Of a DNA stretch of 64,000 nt, positions 31,671-45,000 are shown in pieces. The stretch is from Micropterix aruncella (Eukaryota > Arthropoda > Insecta > Lepidoptera > Micropterigidae): assembly GCA_944548615.1 (NCBI GenBank), contig OX155957.1:8159597-8223596 (forward strand), in the 5' to 3' direction. Both the position numbers and the translations under genes were made by a program. The notes below the pieces were generated by a model. It ran no database searches. It worked only from the letters and a program-made list of their open reading frames with translations, and was not told the DNA's origin. The stretch's first letter is position 1, and the number at the start of each line of letters is the position of its first letter.

Positions 31671-32800
31671 TGAAGTTAATATTCAGATAAAATCAGTCGT
31701 TAGCTACTTGCCGGGAAAGTCGGGGGTGACACAAATATTTTTTTAAATCGAGCCTTGCAGATGACTTTCTAATTCGATTCAGAATTCCAGTTTAATAGAA
31801 ACTACTCATACTGATTTCAATATTTATTGACAACTTTCTTTTCTTCTCATCGTCTTGTCGTAACTAAAACACGTTTTGAAAGTTAAGTATTTCCATTTAT
31901 GATATATCAACAGTAATATGTTACTCATAAAGATTGCGACAATAAATTGGTTTAAAATTATAAATTTAACATAAATTCTGATACTATATACAGAGAGGCC
32001 GTGAGAATGGCTTTTCAATATGATTGCAGCGGCTGCGAATATTCAAAGTATGAAAGATCACAATCATTTATTTCACTGCTGCCAATTAATTATTTAAGGC
32101 TATTTGTTTCTGATATCATCACTGTACAAAGGCATTACGTTTATCAAAAAACAATTTTCACCCGTAGGAAAGGTCCTCGTTTCGTAAAGTAAGCGGCTGA
32201 TTTAACCATTGGAGTCTTGACGGACTTCAGCGCGGCTGTTCCGCGTGTCTCCTCTCTTTTGTTCATTATCCCGACCGCCACAGCCATCGTTTCAACAAAT
32301 ACTAAAAGTTAACATTGTAAAATCCGCTAAATGTAATCTGTATGATGCAAGACTAACTCATTCAGCGTTTTTTATTTTATTATTAAGGCAACAATCAAAA
32401 TATTAAGGCTAAATATGAATTAAATATTAAACTGGGTCATTATAGTAACGTAATTATTTTTATTTCATAAGTAGCATCTCGTTTTGGGACTCGGATTTTC
32501 GATGTGAGCATGAAACTGAGCATTACTGTATTATTATGCATAATAAGAGGTCCCCTGTTTCTCCTGTGCTAGAACGTGAAAAAAAAATATACTATATAAA
32601 TATATGATGATGATATGAAGATTTTTGCAGAGCCTCTCCTCAAACATGGTCAGCTATGCGATGACCTATCTCGGATCTCCGAGTGGAAGAAGAAGTGGCC
32701 CATCACTCTTAATAAGGACTCAATCCAAGATTGCGGTACATTTAGATGTTCAACTCAAGACTGCGAATGAATAAATCGATCTTGGAATTTTGATGTCATC
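31671..32800. other. Mostly featureless; trace of a LINE
   Basis: Only 32630-32740 has something: LCDDLSRISEWKKKW resembles an RT-distal LINE segment. The rest is AT-rich with no frame of interest. Confidence 0.45.
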
Positions 32801-33029
32801 TGGGGGATGATTCTTTAAAAAATTAACATGTCAGATTTATCTATGGTCTATTTGATTTACATGAGCTATAGACAAATTAAGCATGCTATTTTTTATTCAA
32901 GAATAGCAATGATCTGAAATGCAAAACGGATGTCGATCTCTATTGTGAAATGGGCAAGTCCCTGACATACCTGATTAATAAAGCTTTCCATAACCACAAT
33001 GCAGACTTGATGCTTATGTTCGACTCATA

Positions 33030-33297
33030 GCATACTAGAATAGACCACGCGACCAGCCTGAGAAAACAATAAAGGAATAGAAAGAGAAAGCTGCATATGG
33101 GTCCCCTCATCCTTGTTTAGTCGCGCATGCGCGGGACATGATTCAGAATTAATTATTATACTCAATTATAGAATGATACACGCATGCGTAACTAGACAAG
33201 GATAGAAGAGGCCCATATGCAGCTACCTCTTTCTATTTCGTTATCGCATTCACTCACAGTCCACCTTCGTACTCCCGCAGTCTATTCTAGTATGTTA
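33030..33297. mobile_element. CATACTAG-ended TIR element, copy 2
   Basis: Ends CATACTAGAATAGAC and the exact reverse GTCTATTCTAGTATG. Subterminal inverted blocks include AAAGAGAAAGCTGCATATG and CGCGCATGCGCG. A partial third copy lies at 33601-33801 in the tandem duplicate. No transposase and no clear target duplication. Confidence 0.7.
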
Positions 33298-34104
33298 TGG
33301 CTCGACCACTAATGGACTTTGGCTATTAGGTTTGGAGTCCCTATTTTGTGAAGGACATTGACTAGGTTAAGAGCAAAGTCCCAGTCCCAGGACTCGCAAT
33401 GTCGGAGGAACACAAAGTGAGGGAACTTGAAAAGAAACCTATAAGATACTTTCGGGATGCTACAACTGCTAATATTGAACGAATGTGTATATTCTACAAG
33501 AAGCTACCACAAGCAGTTTCTGATTAATCCATAGGAACATTTTCTATCCGACGAGTTGTGGATGACTGGAGCAAACTGAACGAAACAAACTGGACAGTTA
33601 ATGGGTCCCCTCATCCTTGTTTAGTCGCGCATGCGCGGGACATGATTCAGAATTAATTATTATACTCAATTATAGAATGATACACGCATGCGTAACTAGA
33701 CAAGGATAGAAGAGGCCCATATGCAGCTACCTCTTTCTATTTCGTTATCGCATTCACTCACAGTCCACCTTCGTACTCCCGCAGTCTATTCTAGTATGTT
33801 ATGGCTCGACCACTAATGGACTTTGGCTATTAGGTTTGGAGTCCCTATTTTGTGAAGGACATTGACTAGGTTAAGAGCAAAGTCCCAGTCCCAGGACTCG
33901 CAATGTCGGAGGAACACAAAGTGAGGGAACTTGAAAAGAAACCTATAAGATACTTTCGGGATGCTACAACTGCTAATATTGAACGAATGTGTATATTCTA
34001 CAAGAAGCTACCACAAGCAGTTTCTGATTAATCCATAGGAACATTTTCTATCCGACGAGTTGTGGATGACTGGAGCAAACTGAACGAAACAAACTGGACA
34101 GTTA
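33097..34104 (+). repeat. Perfect 504-bp tandem duplication
   Basis: 33097-33600 is followed at once by 33601-34104, and no difference was seen between the two. The left breakpoint lies inside a CATACTAG-ended MITE, so the second copy of that MITE lacks its left end. Confidence 0.93.
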
Positions 34105-34624
34105 TACTCTCAGATACGGCCACATCAGCTTAAGCTGCTTGGGCATTACAGAATAAAAGTCAATCCGGACTGTTGATTATATTGATGAAGATTAAAAGGC
34201 GTCAAAACAGGAACATAAAGCCAACCCATTCACAGATTATATAATGCGAGTGGGGTTGGTCGTACGCTTCGAAGTCGCAGACAACCGAAGATCAGTTTCA
34301 GATAAAATTAGTGATAGGGAAGAGCTAAGGTGAAGTCGTTGCCAAAGTGGAAGACCGGGACGGATGGAGACGTATTCTGCCGCTATAAGAAAAAAGGATG
34401 CAACTGACATTTTTGCTAAATATTACTTAAATGTATTTCCAGAGATATACCAAGGAGAAAGGGCATATGGTTTTGCTAAGAATAAAATTTTTAAAAAAAA
34501 TACAATTTTGTAAATGGCGAATACTCCAAACCTGCTTCATGATGAATATTATTCTTTGTAGCTAATGCTACGTTGAAAGGACGTAAGCGATCATTTTTGC
34601 CTTTCCTATTTCATTTGTGAAGGT

Positions 34625-34676
34625 GGGCGGTGTGTACGCGGGAATGAAAGCATTGGCAAAGGCGCAGCTGACAAAG
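34625..34676 (+). other. Orphan exon-like segment
   Basis: A GC-richer 52-bp stretch after TTCATTTGTGAAG and before GACAAAG|GTCAGT encodes GGVYAGMKALAKAQLTK. It has splice-like borders but no partner exon was found, and the peptide is not recognised. An overlapping 13-bp hairpin (AGGCGCAGCTGAC) may be the real reason for its composition. Confidence 0.15.
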
Positions 34677-35096
34677 GTCAGTTGCGCCTGATGCAATAAA
34701 GGACTAAACTGAAATGGTGTAATTGGCCAATTATGACTTTTTAGCGAATTGTCTAATATTTGTATTGTTTTACTGAAAATGAAAACAATTTAATGATGAA
34801 TTAAATACAATAAAAATGAAATCATCTCAAGAAATTTTACATTAACAATTCACAAGCCTTCAGTTATTTTCATTTTAGGATTTATTCTTCTCAATATGTT
34901 AGATGCGCTCTTTCTTCTTATGACGGCAGTATTGTTGAGGCATCAGTCATGTCACGACTAAACAATGTAAATTAAGATAGGTTTTCGTCACAATAAGAGT
35001 TTAAATGAATCACCGATGGCTGTTTTATGTATCTGCTCTAAAACATCAGATGAGAAACCTTGCCAGCTATCTCGCATAACAAAAGGAAAAACAGGC

Positions 35097-35465
35097 TTAT
35101 ATAGAATGGTGCCTAGATGAATAAGTTGTCAAAAAACTTTGTATTCTATTACTCGAAACAGTCATTTTCAATTTGCAGTGTTTTGCAATGATAAAACAGT
35201 CCTGCACAACAATGGCGTTACAGAAGTTGTTAGTGAAGTGAAAACTCATCTTCGAAGGATTCGAAATAACAGATAGAAGCAGAATACTTGATTCCAAGCC
35301 GATTAGCTTTAAATCTTCGAGAAGCGACCGGTTATGAAACAGCTCAGTGGAATCCACAGTAGAATCATAGTCATCATTACAAATGAACAGCGCTGGATTT
35401 CGCTTTCGATAACTACTTTGATTATTACGCACAGGTGAAACAAGGGCCTTATTCGAGACCCTCAT
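35097..35465 (-). pseudogene. Possible piggyBac-transposase-derived remnant
   Basis: A 122-codon frame ends with KHCKLKMTVSSNRIQSFLTT, which resembles the piggyBac segment where a Tyr/Ala helix leads into TxxExxxFLGILLLSGY. Preceding residues (DDYDSTVDSTELFHNRSLL) are acidic as in piggyBac N-termini. The DDD catalytic core is absent. Similarity is by eye only. It could equally be a chance frame. Confidence 0.25.
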
Positions 35466-35496
35466 TTTGCCATTGCCGCAAGGTAAAACGAAAACG

Positions 35497-35611
35497 CCGG
35501 AGGACTATTCTTGAAAAATTTAGCATGCCAAATTTGTCTATGGTCCGTTCGATTTACACGGGCCATAGACAAATTTAGCATGATAAATTTTTCAAGAATA
35601 GGCCCCCAGGT
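35497..35611. mobile_element. Small palindromic MITE near the PPP6R 3' end
   Basis: ATTCTTGAAAAATTTAGCAT and CCATAGACAAATTT are mirrored across a TCGATTTACACG-like centre. A diverged copy lies at 32808-32907. Confidence 0.7.
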
Positions 35612-35769
35612 CTCGAATTCTCGACGTCAAACGATACTTTTTCTAGTACGGGTGGTTCACGGTAATAAAAAAATGCAAAACTTCGACGGGTACTTTAGCG
35701 ATATTGCCACTTTTTGAATATTTCCCTAATAGTTTGAGCATATCGTTAATTGGAATCGCGACGACGCGA

Positions 35770-36086
35770 TCAGCTGTCGTTGCCGCCGGAGACGTCGCTT
35801 TCCGAGCTGGGATTGGCGTTGTCGTCGACGGCCGCCGACGTCTCCGCGTTGGCCGGGGCGTCGGCGGTCGACGGCGTGTTGTCGACCGACACCGCGTCCG
35901 CTCGGCTGCTTGATTCTCTCGGCGAGTTGTTTTCCGCGTTGTCGCTCTCCACCCTCGAAGAGTTGTCCAATGCGACTGGGGTATCTTCTATGGGTTTCGA
36001 GTCGACTGGCTCTATTTGGTCTGCGGTCGGTTGGCTCGGTGGAGTTGTTTCTTCTTTTTCCGATTGTTGCGAATTCGCTGATGAAT
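35770..36086 (-). CDS. PPP6R: PPP6R last exon
   Basis: An AAATAG acceptor, then SSANSQQSEKEETTPPSQP and a low-complexity Ser/Asn/Asp/Ala tail ending SGGNDS and TGA at 35772-35770. It is GC-richer than its surroundings. Confidence 0.85.
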
Positions 36087-39000
36087 CTATTTTTCGCAAA
36101 AAAAACAAAAAAATATTAAATATCTGTCATCAAGATTTTTACTTGCAAAACATGTCACTATATCGCAAACCTTTTTACACATCTCACCATACATTCACTT
36201 CCTCATATGGAATCAGCTATGGCAGTGCATTTTTTAAGTTTGCAGAACGGCGGGGTTGCACGGGGATGAGGGGTCTCATGACGCCTCAATGTGTTAAATG
36301 GCTCACCAATAGTATAAATACCGAGTTAAATCATATTTGTCTCATTATTTTTTTAACTACCTTCGATCAAGCAACTCAATCGGAAAGAGAGCAGTCACTA
36401 CAGAGAAAAACAAGCACCATGCCGTCGTAAAGTTCCTCAGCAAGGAAAGTCTGCTCAAACCATTTTTGAAGAGATGTCAGTTTACGCTGTTCGTAGAATC
36501 AGGAATCATGACTCTATTTTCTTTCTACATCTACCAAAATATTATGTACGCTCGTAGACACCTAGCAGAAGTTCCGGTGAATTGTGATTTTCATCATCAC
36601 GATACGAGGAATAAATCCAATCTCCACATAAACCGACAGCGACTTAGCAAAGTGCGATACAGTTTTATTCACCAAAATTTGTCCTATAATAAGATTCCAG
36701 AGCAAATGAAAAGCCTTGGAGAGGACTAATTTAAAAAGATAATTATGAATAATTTGGTAAGAAACCCAATTTATGGTATAAGGGAATTTAAAAATTCCGA
36801 GTTTATTTTCCATGTTGATAATTAGTAAAATTTGTAAAATTTTAAACATAACGGTATTATGATAGCTAACATTCTAATTCTCATATAATTTAATATACAT
36901 CTATTTATGTTTAAAAAATACGAAGGCATATTGCTGGATTGACAATCAAATTATTTTACATTGATTATTCTACATAGAATTTGCATTTCTATTTTAATGT
37001 ATTATTCTCTCTTACTATTGACATTAGTATATTTTGATTATTTGTAAGTAGGTAAAATTTAATATAATATTGCAGCCATGACAACTATCATGATAGTTAT
37101 GTTTTTAATAATTAAATTTAAGCATTTAATTTTGTGACACATCCACTGACACATTTAATTTTGTGACGACTGTTTTTTGAGATACCGAATGAATTCTGCG
37201 TATCGATTGTATGGACAAGGGTGTTTATATAACCGGAGAATACTACACATCAATCCTAGAGGATTTAAAAGAAGCCGTCAAAGAAAAAATATGCAGAAAA
37301 TTGACAACAGGTGTCCTGCTCTTTCTGGACAATGCGCCCGTTCATAAAAACCGTGTTGCTTTGGCTGCCCTGCACAATATGGGCTTCGATATTTTCAACC
37401 ATCCTCTCTACAGACTGGATTTGGCCTTCTGCGATTATTATCCATTTCCAAATATGAAGAAAGAACTTTGTGGAAGTGATGGAACAATGAGAAAGTGATG
37501 GACGCAGTTTCGGCATATTAGCATATTTTGAAGACTAAACAAATCTTTTTTCTTTGATGGTATATGCATAAGTTAGTTGAGACAGCTGAAAAATGTATAC
37601 GGCCAGCAGGTACATACAAAAACAAAAATTGTGCATTTTTATTACCCTCCTTACTGCAAACTTAAATCGCACCCTCATACTTTTCAATCAAATGATATAA
37701 TAAGGACAACTAGGGTTGTCGACTACAGCGGGCGAGCCCGTCACCTTAGGAAGTTTTAACGATTAGTCGTTCTGTCTCCCTGGAGTGAGCGCAGAAGACT
37801 TGAGGACAAAACAGTCCACCGTCTAGCTCCGCCACAAGCCCGTAAGAGGCCAACGCCTTAACCGCGAGATAGCCAGGAGTGTTACCCAGCGGGCCTACAC
37901 TCCCGCCCTTACTTCCAATTGTGACCAGATTACTCCGGTCTCTCGATTGGTTATGAGTTCGAGGTCGCTTGTGCGGTCCTCTCCCTTACGAAACGGTGTT
38001 TACCGAATCTATCGCGGACCACAGCGTCCTTTGCTCGGCTGTTCACCCAGGATCGGGTAGCCGATGGTCATTTCAAGAGCAGTCGCCGTAAGATCCGCAA
38101 CCACCCCCGCTCTATAGGAAACAGTACCGCTTCCAGACTCTCCCGACTGTTAGTCAGAGTGCACAGTCGATTGGCTTACGCCGCACGGTGCGCAGACCGT
38201 CCAGGAGCGCCAGAAGGTTGATTCCCAGGGTAAACTAACCATAAGGCTAGAGGAAACTAACCATAACCTACCCAGGCTCGCACTTCATGTGTGGAGGCCG
38301 TCGAATAGGTGTTGACCCGTGATTGTGACCAACCCTGAACAAAATGGGTCTTCGTGGCCAACTCAGCAAGGGCCCATTAACTCCCCTATATAAGGACAAA
38401 GCTGTCGTTAAGTTTTTTCATGGATTTCATTCAAAGCTAAATTGTACACAGGCTGGAAAAAATTGATGTCTACCAATAACTTGGCCATACAAAGTTTTCA
38501 CTAGGGATGCAATAAAGAGTTTCATTCGTTCGTTCAAGAGTTTCATATATTCAGCGTTAGCATTGATTATAATATAGCGTATTAGATTGATCAACGCCGT
38601 ACTGCAATCAGCCAACCAGAATTTTACTACGATATGCAATGTGTAGATGGCACTCATACTTAAAAAATTATAAATCTATTATCTTGTTCAATATGGAGAC
38701 TTTCATTGTATAACAAGTATGGCAACGCACTGTAGATGGCGCTCTAAACTTGATTATAACGCATAGAATAATAATATAATGACAAACGAATCATATTTTA
38801 ATATGATTTACATAAAGATGTCAATTTTTAATTTTGTAGACCGGAATCAATACATAATAATTACGCATATTTATGTTCAGACTAACAGATGGCATTCTAT
38901 CTCTCAGTATTATCATTATTATAATGGTATTATTTCTGTGATGTAATTAGCCTATATAAAAAATGCAATACATAGCACTAATTGAATGTAATTATTGTTA

Positions 39001-42000
39001 TCATTGGTTTAATAAAAAAAAACATTAATTATCAATGTTATTATAGATGGCCAAATAAATTGTTTGGCCATCAATGCTATCAGTGCCACCTGCATTTTGC
39101 CATATCTGAAGGCTTGTCAAATCATTCTATAGAGTTGCGCAATGTAATATCATACATAATCAATGACGTCCACAACATTTGGTCACTTATTACCGCAATC
39201 TCTGTGTATACATAAAACCTAACAATACTCACTTTCAGCAGGAACGAATGAGGCGGAAACCTCTGGCACCACATTTTTCTGTAAATCCTCTATATTGGAT
39301 TCCCCGAAATTGTCGAGGCTCTTCCCGACGGTGGGCTGCTTTGGCTGCTTGTCTAAGAGGTTGAGGAGTTCAAAGTGCGCCCAGCCCGAATCGTCTTCCT
39401 GGTTAGTATCTTCTGCGCTTGCCCAAGCTGTAATAAAGCCTTTTCTTAAAAAAAAAAAAAAAAACACCATTCCCAACCGATTTTTTTGCTCGAATAAATT
39501 TTAGCTTGAATTCTAACCAAATGAAAAATAAATTAAATATAAGGAACAAATACTCACGAGAGTCCGATTCCAGTATGAGACTAGTAACTTCTAAGTTTTT
39601 AATCAGTTCTTCTTCTTCCCACTTATCCCTGCAAATTCAAAGAATACACTGAATCAGATATATTTTTTTCTATAAATCTCTAAAGCTTTTATTATTAATT
39701 ATAATAAAATTTCTCCTCCAGAAAAGGTTTCTCCTCCAGAACAGAGCGGTACGCAGTTAATATAGTCTCTTCAAGAAGTTCTTGTAAGCCGCTGTTCGTA
39801 GAATCAGGAATCATGACTCTATTTCCTTCCTACATCTACCAAAATATTATGTACGCTCTACGATTTTCATCATCACGATACGAGGAATAAATCCAATCTC
39901 CACATAAACCGACAGCGACTTAGCAAAGTGCGATACAGTTTTATTCACCAAAATTTGTCCTTCTATAATAAGATTCCAGAGCAAATGAAAAACCTTGGGG
40001 AGGACCAATTTTGAAAAGATAATTATAAATAATTTGGTAAGAAACCCAATTTATGGTATAAGGGAGTTTGAAAATTCCGAGTTAATTTTCCATGTTGATA
40101 ATTAGAAAAATTTGGAAAATTTTAAACATAACGGTATTATGATAGCTGACATTCTAATTCTCATATAATTTAGTAAACATCTATTTATGTTTAAAAAATA
40201 CGAAGGCATATTGCTGGATTGACAATCAAATTATTTTACATTGATTATTCTACATAGAATTTGCATTTCTATTTTAATATATTATTCCCTCTTACTATTA
40301 TTCTCTCTTACTACTAATGACATTAGTATATTTTAATTATTTGTAAGTAGGTAATATTGAATATAATATTACAGCCATGACAACTATCATGATAGTTATG
40401 TTTTCAATAATTAAATTTTGAAGCATTTCATTTTGTGACGCATCCAAGTGTAGGAATGCCTATCTACTGGAGTAGTTGATTGTTGATTGTATAGTATGAC
40501 TAGCTTTACAAGATCTGATTTAAACATATCAGCAAAACTGCTTATCCAGCATAAAGAATAATAATAACAACAGCCGAGGTATCTACTTTGTGTTACCTGC
40601 GGCAGATTATGGCATCGGTTTATGTGGAGATTGGATTTATTCCTCGTATCGTGATGATGAAAATCACTATTCACTATTCCATAAACAATATTAACAAGAT
40701 TTTAGGTACAAATTGAGTATGTTTTTAAAATGATTGACATAGCTTGCACTAATCGCTTCTAATGGTATTGTATTCCACACGACCATCACTCTATTTAGCA
40801 GTAGGTTCTTAAGACGATTAGATAAAATTTTTGCATGGTTGAGTTTTTGCTGGGACCCTGAAGATTTGTGTTGATTTCGAATTTGCAAATATTTGCCCAG
40901 GTAAATACATCGTAATAATTTGTGAGAATTTAATATGTCTGAATCGGATGCCCTCTTTTGGCTTCGTTGTTTGAGAGTAATCAGTTAAAGTAATTCCAAG
41001 CGTACGTAATACTTCATATTCTTCATGCCCACTGGTATTTTGGTTGGCCTTCGCTGCACCTTTTCCTGGATATCTACATATTTGCATAAGTGGGGGTTCC
41101 AGAGCTGATAGCCATACTGGACAATAGGTCTCACATATGCTTTGTAGATCTTTATAAACACCTCTATTGAGATGAAAAATCAAAAATGTATTAGTAAAAT
41201 TAAATTACTACTCACTTGCTGCTTTCTTCCAATTCCCAATATTTATCCGTAAGGTGATCGTCGTCTCCGTCGATATCCATATTTCTTTGGCTGCAAGCCA
41301 ATGCGAACATGTCCTCGTTTGCTTCGTCATTGTCATTTTCTTTGTCACTGCAAAATAATATACATTATTATGTATAAACGCTGCATACAATAATAATTAT
41401 AACTAAAGATGATGCTCACCCCATATCTTGGAAGTCTATATTTCGGTTACCGCCGAGCTCCGATGTGAATACTGCCTCCTCGTACTGTAGAGAAAATAAA
41501 TCTTTCAAAACCTGGGTCGATCAATAATTGTCGTATCCCTAATTATTATTATGATTATTTGTTGACGAACTAGTAGCTTAACGCTGATGTGTTCATATCT
41601 ATGAAATTCACTGGTGTTGCTGTTTATATCAAGCCTATTTTTGAATGCGTTAATGGTTGGTGCTTCAATAACTTCCTCGGGCAGTTTATTCCAGCTGTTC
41701 ACGATTCTGTTTGTCAGGAAGTGCTTTCTTGCTACAGTTGAAAAGCTTGTAACGTTGAGTTTCAGGCTGTGACCTCTTAAGTGATGGTTTGAATTGAACG
41801 CAAACATGCCTTCCAACTCTGGGCAGTCGTAGTGTTGCCTCAGTATTTTGTATGTCTCTATGAGATCTCATCTGTGTCTCCGTTGCTCCAGAGTTGTCAG
41901 TTTGAGGATTTTTAATCTATGTTCATAGGGTATTTTTCTTAGTGTTTTTGGCAGTTTTGTCGCAATACGTTGTATACTTTCAAGCGGGTTGATGTCCTTG

Positions 42001-45000
42001 GCAAAATAAGAATTCCAGATTTGAAAACCATACTCGATCAGAGGACGAATGTAGGTTTTGTAAATTTTTAGAAATGTCGATATCGTCAATACTTGAAAAG
42101 CTTTCTTTACCAAATATAGAAGTGAGTTTGCCTGTTTTACGATGTTTTCAATATGGTTTGCCCATTTTAAGTTGTCCGTTATCGTTATACCAAGGTCTTT
42201 CTGTGCATTTGTGGTGGTTAAGCTGATCGATCCAAGTTGGTAGTCATTTTTAGGGTTGTTTTTACGAAGGTTTAGAACTGTGCATTTCTTAGGGTTGGTT
42301 TTAATAACCCAGTCTTGAGTCCATTTTGTGATTTCATCTAAAGCTTCTCGTAACGTTCCACAACTCATTAATATCATATATTGTAATAAAAGATAGATTA
42401 CGTGAAACTGCCACTATTTTCCCATTCAGACTACATCTATTTTGGTGCAGTTTATTCATGATCCTTTGCAACCGTCGTTAATGATGCACTACAAAACATC
42501 CCAGAAGGCATCCATACATGCTTTCGCACTGATGGTGCACTTTTTAATCCGATTATACTTAGGCCTCTTGTCCACGTACATTTTTTTCGCTGTGAAAATC
42601 CTCGGTTAATTCGCCGTGTCTAGGCGCTGTCGTCAGTGGGGTATGGATCACTATGGAAGCTTGTCCATGGACACAGAGAAAAAACGGCATGGCGCTGCAG
42701 CCGTATGCACCGTGTTTATTTATGGCAAAATTTGTATCAGTGTTGTATTGCAATGTATGAGACCTTGTCCATGCCTCTGGACATTTTCACGGCGGACAAT
42801 TATTTCGAGCTTGAATGTTATTTACAAAATGGAAGTACCTAGGGCGTCGTTTGGTGAAATAAATTAATAGTTTTAAAAAAAACACTAAAAACACGCTTTA
42901 CACGGCTATGACATGATATTCCATCATGGAAAGCCAGTGCCTATCTTCCGGCTTCATCATCAGACCTTGAAACCTAATCGTGGTCAAAGTTCATTCCGAG
43001 ACTTTTCTAACAAGTCCAAATACAGCTATGATACGATGTTCCATCATGAAGTTCCAGTTCATATCTTCCGACTCCATCATCAGATCAGTTCGACAGTACC
43101 ATATTATTGTAGTGTCATCAGAACTACATACAGCTGCCAATTTTCATGATGCTACGATCCTTGGAAGATAGTTAAATTAGTTACTTTAGATTCCATTACA
43201 TAGTTACATACAGGTCGACCTAATAAAAGCGTGTTAAAAACCGTGCAGTTTTCTACGGCGTGGCTAACGAGTCGTACAGTGAAAAAAAGTGCAGTGGACA
43301 AAAGGCCTTAAGGTGCGCCAAAGTTTCCTGTGACAAAATTGCAGAAGTAATGTAGGAATGACATATATATTAATGACATGTTTCTTAGTGGAATCCCCAG
43401 CATACACATGGCATTGTACTGCCGGAGTTTCTATATTCCTCTGAAACGTTATGCTTTTATAGGAAACAAATTTGCACACTCGACAGATTCCATTTGTAGT
43501 GCCTCCAGGAAATCACGAACATCCGCATCGGATCGCATCAGAAACTTAGAAGTCCTACATCGGCCTAAAGGCATATCTGATGCAGCAGCAGCTGCGATGT
43601 TCCGGACACGAGTCTCCGATGCCCGAGGAGAGTTGAGATGGCAAACGCAAGCGAGGCGGATAGCTCCTGCGACACAAAGCCGGAGCCTCGTAGATAGAAA
43701 TGTGATGTAACCTCAAGATCTAAATGGGAGTCGCTGGCTCAGAATCATCCTGGGCGGAGACAGCTTGTAAGGCAGAGCGCAGACGCTTTCAAGGACAACT
43801 AGGGTTGTCGACTACAGCGTTCGAGCTTGTAACCTCAGGAAGTTTTAACGATTAGTCGTTCTATCTCCATGTAGTCAGCGCAGAAGACTTGGACAAAACA
43901 GTCCACCGTCAAGCTCCGACACAAACCCGTAAGAGGCCAACGCCTTAACCGCGAGATAGCCAGGAGTGTTACCCAGCGGGCTTACACTCACGCCTTTCTT
44001 ACAATTGCGACCAGATTACTCCAGTCTCTCGATTGGTTAAGAGTTCGAGGTCGCTTGCGCGGTCCTCTCCCTTACGGAGCGATGAAATGGTGTATACTGA
44101 ATCTATCGCGGACCACAGCATCCTTTGCCCGGCTCTTCACCTAGGATCGGGTAGCCGATGGTCGTTTCAAGAGCAGTCGCCGTAAGGTCCGCAACCACCC
44201 CCGCTCTATAGGAAATAGTACTGCTTCCAGACTCCCCCGACTGTTAGTCAGAGTGCGCAATCGATTGGCTTATGCCGCACGGTGCGCAGACCGTCCAGGA
44301 GCGCCAGAAGGTTGATTCTCAGGGGAAACTAACCATAAGGCCAGAGTCCTACCCAGGCTCGCACTTCATGCGTGGAAGCCGTCGGATAGGTGTTGACCTG
44401 AGAGTGTGACCAACCCTGAGCAGAATGGGTCTTCGTGGCCAACTCAGCAAGGGCCCATTAACCCCCGCTTTCAAGGACAGAAGGAAAGTGGAGCCGGACC
44501 TCAAGAGACGAGCCGAAAGGCGGCCTTAAAGTATAGTTACTCCGGCGGTGTCATGACATGCCCCAGGTATACTTGCATTCTTCACAATAAGATTGGTTAC
44601 GATTTGCAAGGCACCCCTGACCGAACCATGAAACGATGAGGATGCTGCATCCGAAACCGACTAGGAGACCCTGTTGTCGATATATGTTACTAATTAGCTA
44701 TATTTTCACATGGGAATTCCTAAAGGAAGTATTAAATATATAAGAGAAATAAATGTACCTCATTGAAATCGGTGTATTTATCGTTATTAAAATCTTGATG
44801 AGCCGGATGGATGCCACCCTGAAAGTCAACAGTATTACATTAATATTCAATTAATATTAACCGCTCACCCGCCAGGACTATAATAATAAATATTACGATG
44901 GGCCCGATTCCAGTCGGTCAATTCCATGGCAGCTCTGTTTGTATCTATACTATTTTTACTTATTACAGTAACAAGGCTGCCGTCAAATGCTAAAACGCTG

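Noticed and set aside
35750..36430. 226-codon plus-strand frame
   Set aside because: Its first part is the antisense of the last PPP6R exon, and the rest runs into a LINE tail. The reverse strand has the splice-consistent frame.
37940..37965. B-box-like GAGTTCGAGGTC in the 670-bp repeat as evidence for a tRNA-derived SINE
   Set aside because: No A box at proper distance and no cloverleaf could be drawn.
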